From Bacteroidota bacterium (GTDB lineage Bacteria; Bacteroidota; Bacteroidia; Chitinophagales; Chitinophagaceae), in NCBI GenBank assembly GCA_018267545.1, contig JAFDYG010000495.1, forward strand, positions 1-63,660: a DNA stretch of 63,660 bases, written 5' to 3'. The notes below the pieces were generated by a model, which had not been told where the DNA came from, did no database searches, and was given only the letters and a program-made list of their open reading frames with translations. Positions 59,652-63,660 of this stretch are shown here, in pieces. The position numbers and the translations under genes are program-made. The first letter of the stretch is position 1. Every line of letters starts with the position of its first letter.

Positions 59652-60524
59652 TTATTCGCCAACTAATTTTGCGAGGTCAAGCAGTTCCTGCTTCTTATAC
59701 GCGCTGCGCTCATCGTCGAAGCATTTGCTGAACTCTTCGAGGGCTGTCTGGATGATGCGGTTGTGCGTAAGCGGTTTGAAGTAGGAGGCCACGGGAGGAA
59801 CGGAGACGCGTTTGAAGTAGTTGTCCACGTCTTTGTGGGAGAAGACCTGTCCGCTCATGGGGTCGATAAAGAACTCGATCCTTTGCTGGGGACTCAATCT
59901 TTCGGGATTCTCATCGTAATAGGGCTTGATATAGGCCAGAACGAATTGCCGGGGGATATTGATAGCCTTGATGGGAATGTCGAGTAATTCGCTTAATAAG
60001 AGGTATAGGATGCCATTGGTGATGGCATTGCCTCTCTTCGTCTCGATCAGCTTATTGATGAGAAATTCTTCCGGGTGCTGATAGGCGACTTCGGTGCCTT
60101 TTAAGCCGTAGTAGTTATAGAGAATGCTCGTCAGCACGTTCACCTGTTCGAGCGGAGTGAGGTAGCTGTTGAGCTCGAGCCAGATGTTGCGGCGCAGCTT
60201 TTCGATCTCCTGCAGGACCGGAGTGCTGGCCAGCTCGGGGTATTGGAATTTAGCCAGCAGGAGGGAGGCCGTCAGCAGGTCCTGGTAGCTGCTGCTCTTC
60301 CAATTGGTAAAGTCTTCGGTGAGGTCCTGGTAGTGGAGCTTGTGGATCAGCATCTCTATGCGTTCCTGCACGTCATTGCTGATCGTATTTTCCCAGAGAT
60401 TTTCGAGATTGGGTATGATTCCCCTTCCGTAGCTGACGATACGATTACTGACCGAATTGAATACTTCCTGGTCGGGATCGTCGATCAGGTGAAAGAGGGC
60501 TAATATTTCTTTGTTTTCCTGCAT
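59652..60524 (-). CDS. SirB1/transglutaminase-like family protein
   Basis: A 290-residue protein. The frame extends to 60602, but ATG 60524 (MQENKEILALFHLIDD) is favoured because a promoter-like sequence lies just upstream. It belongs to the SirB1-type, transglutaminase-like family: LRRNIWLELNSYLTPLEQVN, VLTSILYNYYGLKG, AITNGILYLLLSELLDIPIK and INIPRQFVLAYI. The usual nucleophilic Cys of true transglutaminases in 'R-x-G-x-C/S-x-S' is not seen: the segment reads KRGNAITNGI. It is probably non-enzymatic or of unknown activity. It is a conserved housekeeping-type neighbour of topA in the same direction, not part of the NRPS cluster. Confidence 0.7.
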   Translation of the reverse strand: MQENKEILALFHLIDDPDQEVFNSVSNRIVSYGRGIIPNLENLWENTISNDVQERIEMLIHKLHYQDLTEDFTNWKSSSYQDLLTASLLLAKFQYPELASTPVLQEIEKLRRNIWLELNSYLTPLEQVNVLTSILYNYYGLKGTEVAYQHPEEFLINKLIETKRGNAITNGILYLLLSELLDIPIKAINIPRQFVLAYIKPYYDENPERLSPQQRIEFFIDPMSGQVFSHKDVDNYFKRVSVPPVASYFKPLTHNRIIQTALEEFSKCFDDERSAYKKQELLDLAKLVGE

Positions 60525-60550
60525 TGTGGTTCTATACTCGCTGAGATATG

Positions 60551-60584
60551 CAAAGTAAGTTCGGGGTTCTTTACAAGACCCAAA
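60551..60584 (-). promoter_or_regulatory. Bacteroidota-type promoter for the SirB1-like gene
   Basis: On the minus strand TTTG (60584-60581) is followed after 22 bases by TTACTTTG (60558-60551), close to the -33 TTTG / -7 TAnnTTTG pattern. The start codon is 26 bases further on at 60524, which supports that start. Confidence 0.4.
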
Positions 60585-60665
60585 ACTATATCTTATCCAC
60601 ACTAACGCATAGAATGTTCATTAAATTGCGTGCCAGGAACCGGTCTGCCGGACCGGGGAAAGCCC

Positions 60666-63011
60666 TTAACTGCCCTTTTTCTTCCGGGGAACGCGCTTTG
60701 GAGGATTGGCCTTTACTTCCTCGATAATGGCTTTGACTTCTTCCAGCGTCAGATCGGCTGCGGTTTCCTGCTTCTCTTTCGGGAGCTTGTAATTACGCAG
60801 CCCCTGCTTGATATAGGGGCCGTAGGGACCGCGGAGCAGCTGAATCTTTTCTTTTTCAAAGATCTTGATCGTCCGCTGTTCTTTGGCTGCGCGTTTTTCG
60901 ACGACGAGGGGCACCGCCTGGTCGTAGGAGATCGTGTATGGGTCGAACTCTTTGCCGAGGGAATAGAATTTTCCGTCGTGCGCGATATAGGGGCCAAATC
61001 GGCCAATGTTCACCGTCACATCGGATTCTTCGAATGCTCCCAGGTTACGGGGAAGACGAAACAGCTCCATGGCTTCGTCGTAGCTGATGGTCTCGATGCT
61101 TTGGGTATTCTTCAATTTCGCAAAGCGCGGTTTCTCTTCATCGCTGACGTCACCGATCTGGACCATGGGGCCATAGCGGCCCATGCGGGCGATGACCTTC
61201 TTGCCGCTTTGCGGGTCGACGCCAAGCTCCCGTTCTCCCTTGATCCTTTCGGCGTTTTCGATGGTATTGTCTACGTCCTTTTTGAAAGGATTGTAGAAGT
61301 CGTCGATCATCTTATTCCACTGCATCTTGCCGCGCGCCACTTCGTCGAACTCCTCTTCGATGCGGGCGGTAAAATGATAATCCATGATGTCGTCGAAGTA
61401 TTGCTTGAGAAAATCCGTCACTACCAGCCCCAGGTCAGTGGGGAAAAGCTTGGACTTTTCTGCGCCGGTATTTTCCTGTTCGACCACCTTTTCGATCTTG
61501 TCGTTCTTGAGCGTGAGGATGCGGAAATCTCTTTTGACCCCCTCTTTGTCGCGTTTTTCGACGTAGCCTCTTTTGAGGATCGTCGAGATGGTGGGGGCGT
61601 AGGTAGAAGGCCGGCCGATACCGAGCTCTTCCAGCTTCTTTACCAGTGAAGCTTCCGTATAGCGCGGCTGGGGACGGGTGAAGCGTTCGATCGCCTTCAT
61701 CTCCTTCAGGGGCAGCTGCTGCTGTACGGTCAGCGGGGGAAGCATTCCTTCCTGTCCTTCTTCTTCCGTAATATCTTCCTCGTCCCGGTCTTCCATATAT
61801 ACTTTCAGGAAGCCGTCGAACTTGAGCACCTCGCCGCTGGCGGTGAGCTCTTCCTTATTGGTCGAAACCTGGATCTTGGCGATCGTCTTTTCAAGCTCGG
61901 CGTCCGCCATCTGGCTGGCCATCGTGCGCTTCCAGATGAGCTCGTACAGCCTGCGGCAGTCGGCGTCATCCACCGTCATGGCGTCCATGTAAGTGGGACG
62001 GATGGCTTCGTGCGCTTCCTGCGCGGATTCGTTCTTATTCTTGAACTTCCGGGGTTGGGAATATTTGTTGCCGTACTGACTTTTGATCTGGTTGGCGGCG
62101 GCGTCCATGGCCAGCTCGCTCAGGTTGACGCTGTCCGTACGCATATAGGTGATCTTACCGCTTTCGTAGAGCTTTTGGGCCAGGAGCATCGTCCGGCTTA
62201 CCGAATAGCCCAGCTTGCGGCTGGCTTCCTGCTGGAGGGTAGAAGTCGTAAAGGGCGCCGCGGGCGTTTTCTTCCCTGGCTTGACCTGGATATCGGTGAC
62301 GGTATAGTCGGCGCCGACACAGCTCTGCAGGAACTTCTCGGCATTCTCGGCCGACGCTTGCTTCTTGCCTTCTGCGGAGAACGTTACGGCCTTGCCGGTG
62401 ACGTCCTTGGCGGTAAAGAGGGCTTCGATCTTAAAGGAGCTGACAGCCTGGAAGGCGTTGATCTCCCGTTCGCGTTCGGCGATGATACGGACGGCCACGG
62501 ACTGAACACGACCCGCGGAGAGGTTGTTCTTCATGCTCATCTTCCGCCAGAGGACGGGGCTCAGCTCGAAGCCCACGATGCGGTCCAGCACCCGGCGCGC
62601 CTGCTGGGCGTTGACCAGGTTCATATCGACGGTCCGCGGTTTGGTGACGGCGGACTGGATGGCGGGTTTGGTAATTTCATGGAAGACGATGCGTTTGGTC
62701 GTCACGGGATCAAGCCCCAGCACCTCACAAAGATGCCAGGAGATGGCTTCCCCTTCACGGTCCTCGTCGGTCGCGAGCCATACTTCACCAGATTTCTTGG
62801 CCAAACTCTTCAACTCTTTGACAACCTTTTCTTTATCTTCTGGAACGATGTATCGGGGACGGTAGTTGTTCTTGATATCGATGCCCATATCATCCTTCTC
62901 CAGGTCCCGGATATGGCCGTAGCAGCTTTTGACCTCAAAATCTTCACCCAGGATCTTCTCAATGGTCTTGGCTTTCGCCGGCGACTCCACTATTAATAAG
63001 TTCTTAGCCAT
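60666..63011 (-). CDS. topA: DNA topoisomerase I
   Basis: A 781-residue type IA topoisomerase that relaxes negative supercoils. The Toprim domain (1-~140) begins KNLLIVESPAKAKTIEKILG and has the metal-binding TDEDREGEAISWH. The catalytic tyrosine is in KITYMRTDSVNLS (about residue 289). Other motifs are NLSAGRVQSVAVRIIAERER and LEELGIGRPSTYAPTISTIL. The C-terminus carries topoisomerase C-terminal repeats (KVIARMGRYGPMVQIGD, VNIGRFGPYIAHDGKFYSLG, LLRGPYGPYIKQGLRNYKLP) in place of Cys4 zinc fingers, as is common in Bacteroidota, and a basic Lys-rich tail. It is a conserved core gene marking the right-hand chromosomal flank. Confidence 0.96.
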   Translation of the reverse strand: MAKNLLIVESPAKAKTIEKILGEDFEVKSCYGHIRDLEKDDMGIDIKNNYRPRYIVPEDKEKVVKELKSLAKKSGEVWLATDEDREGEAISWHLCEVLGLDPVTTKRIVFHEITKPAIQSAVTKPRTVDMNLVNAQQARRVLDRIVGFELSPVLWRKMSMKNNLSAGRVQSVAVRIIAEREREINAFQAVSSFKIEALFTAKDVTGKAVTFSAEGKKQASAENAEKFLQSCVGADYTVTDIQVKPGKKTPAAPFTTSTLQQEASRKLGYSVSRTMLLAQKLYESGKITYMRTDSVNLSELAMDAAANQIKSQYGNKYSQPRKFKNKNESAQEAHEAIRPTYMDAMTVDDADCRRLYELIWKRTMASQMADAELEKTIAKIQVSTNKEELTASGEVLKFDGFLKVYMEDRDEEDITEEEGQEGMLPPLTVQQQLPLKEMKAIERFTRPQPRYTEASLVKKLEELGIGRPSTYAPTISTILKRGYVEKRDKEGVKRDFRILTLKNDKIEKVVEQENTGAEKSKLFPTDLGLVVTDFLKQYFDDIMDYHFTARIEEEFDEVARGKMQWNKMIDDFYNPFKKDVDNTIENAERIKGERELGVDPQSGKKVIARMGRYGPMVQIGDVSDEEKPRFAKLKNTQSIETISYDEAMELFRLPRNLGAFEESDVTVNIGRFGPYIAHDGKFYSLGKEFDPYTISYDQAVPLVVEKRAAKEQRTIKIFEKEKIQLLRGPYGPYIKQGLRNYKLPKEKQETAADLTLEEVKAIIEEVKANPPKRVPRKKKGS

Positions 63012-63240
63012 GTATTGATTTCTTGTTCTTTTTCGGCCTTTTGGACCCTGTCCGCCTTGCCTGTTGCTTGCAATTATATGGTATAACCAGCAAATTAAAA
63101 AATCAGGACGACTGGGAGTTCGGGTTGACCGTAGTTTGGTGGATTTTTTAATCTATGATTATCAGGCATTTGTATTAAGAGATTATAAGTTTATGAACAA
63201 CCTTCTGCCCCCGTCTGGCAAAAAATGGTAATTTGGGGGT

Positions 63241-63660
63241 CTGTCCGCTTCATTTTCCATATTCCCGCTGGGCGATTCCGCTATCACGATTGATTTGGGT
63301 AATTCCATTGACGAACAATTGAATAGACGGACTTTGGCAATCCATGACTGGTTACAGGCTCACCGGCTTGCCGGGGTTTTGGATATTATCGTGGCCTATA
63401 GCTCCGTGACCATATATTATGATCCGTGGATAGTTCGCTGTGGAGAGCTGCGAGACGATCGGAGCGTGTATCATGGTTTGGAGCGTTTCCTGGTAAGGGC
63501 CTGGGAAGAGACGGAGGGGGAAGAGCCCGCCGGGCAGAAAGGCCATTTCTTCCGCGTGCCGGTTTGTTATGAAGGGGAATATGCGCCTGACCTGGAGTGG
63601 GTAGCCAGGGAGAAGGGGCTAACGAAAGAGGAAGTAATACATCTCCATCACTCGGTCATC
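63241..63660 (+). CDS. pxpB: 5-oxoprolinase subunit PxpB (KipI-like), 5' part
   Basis: The frame encodes FSIFPLGDSAITIDLGNSID near its start and VPVCYEGEYAPDLEWVAREK followed by GLTKEEVIHLHHSVI, classic PxpB/KipI signatures, and runs off the right edge. PxpB works with PxpA and PxpC in ATP-dependent opening of 5-oxoproline. No ATG, GTG or TTG lies in frame between the upstream stop (TAA 63229-63231) and the conserved start of the fold. CTG at 63241 is the only near-cognate candidate. Alternatively, one added base in the G-run 63234-63238 would join an ATG at 63225. The 229-bp gap before it, shared with topA, shows no convincing promoter. Confidence 0.8.
   Translation, partial: MSASFSIFPLGDSAITIDLGNSIDEQLNRRTLAIHDWLQAHRLAGVLDIIVAYSSVTIYYDPWIVRCGELRDDRSVYHGLERFLVRAWEETEGEEPAGQKGHFFRVPVCYEGEYAPDLEWVAREKGLTKEEVIHLHHSVI

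Noticed and set aside
63352-63546. Small minus-strand frame near the right edge
   Set aside because: It is the shadow of the pxpB frame, which shows clear family motifs on the plus strand.
1-63660. CRISPR arrays, tRNA/rRNA genes, insertion sequences, integrase or attachment sites
   Set aside because: No regularly spaced direct repeats, tRNA-like cloverleaf, transposase-like frame or terminal inverted repeats were found by eye.

Overview
The window looks like the chromosome of a Bacteroidota bacterium, most likely a Chitinophaga-type member of the Chitinophagaceae. The reasons are a DNA topoisomerase I with C-terminal repeats in place of zinc fingers, promoter-like boxes of the Bacteroidota TTTG / TAnnTTTG type, a MacB/FtsX-like permease of the style common in this phylum, a sigma/zinc-finger anti-sigma pair, and moderate GC. 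All family assignments were made by reading the sequence by eye; no database was searched.

Layout. (1) 1-1229 is the 3' end of a secreted surface-type protein. It converges on an Sfp-type phosphopantetheinyl transferase (1351-1998, minus). (2) 2248-2919 is an orphan NarL/LuxR-type response regulator. (3) 3170-51253 is one uninterrupted plus-strand run of 20 genes with gaps of about 40 bp or less and many ATGA-type overlaps, so probably a single ~48 kb operon. Its first gene is a NusG/RfaH/UpxY-type antiterminator. The rest encode a lipopeptide synthetase system: a GT2 glycosyltransferase, a fatty acyl-AMP ligase with carrier protein, five NRPS proteins, a TauD-like hydroxylase, a CmlA-like diiron hydroxylase, a SyrD/PvdE-type ABC exporter, a type II thioesterase, a double-length class III aminotransferase, a GT9-like protein, a penicillin-acylase-family Ntn hydrolase, a small membrane protein, a flavin reductase, a flavin-dependent halogenase, a cation/proton antiporter and a MacB-like permease. 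(4) 51240-55967 (minus) is a four-gene block: a GT2 paralogue of the operon's GT2, a LanC-like protein without its zinc cysteines, a DUF6734-like protein and a third GT2. (5) 56146-58441 is an ECF sigma/anti-sigma operon with two unknown membrane or secreted proteins, followed by a GT4. (6) 59652-63011 (minus) holds a SirB1-like protein and topA; the start of a 5-oxoprolinase subunit runs off the right edge.

How the cluster may work (inference). The FAAL loads a fatty acid that primes NRPS module 1. A-domain pocket residues read by alignment to GrsA give Ser (DVWHFSLVDK), an aromatic residue (DASTVAAICK), Thr (DFWNIGMVHK), Val (DAFWLGGTFK), Asp (DLTKLGHIGK), Asp (DLTKVGHIGK) and one unassigned residue (DVFSVGAIGK). 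A terminal C-T-reductase segment with no A domain follows. The first Asp module has a degenerate condensation-like domain next to a stand-alone Fe/2-oxoglutarate hydroxylase, pointing to beta-hydroxy-Asp. The reductase should release an aldehyde or alcohol, which the aminotransferase could convert to an amine. Exporter plus acylase recalls pyoverdine maturation (PvdE/PvdQ), where the fatty acid is removed after export.

Most notable: the aminotransferase seems to be a single-chain pseudo-dimer with complementary lost motifs; the A domain at about 23530-24990 has a sharply different base composition from everything around it; and two unrelated classes of beta-hydroxylase share one operon.
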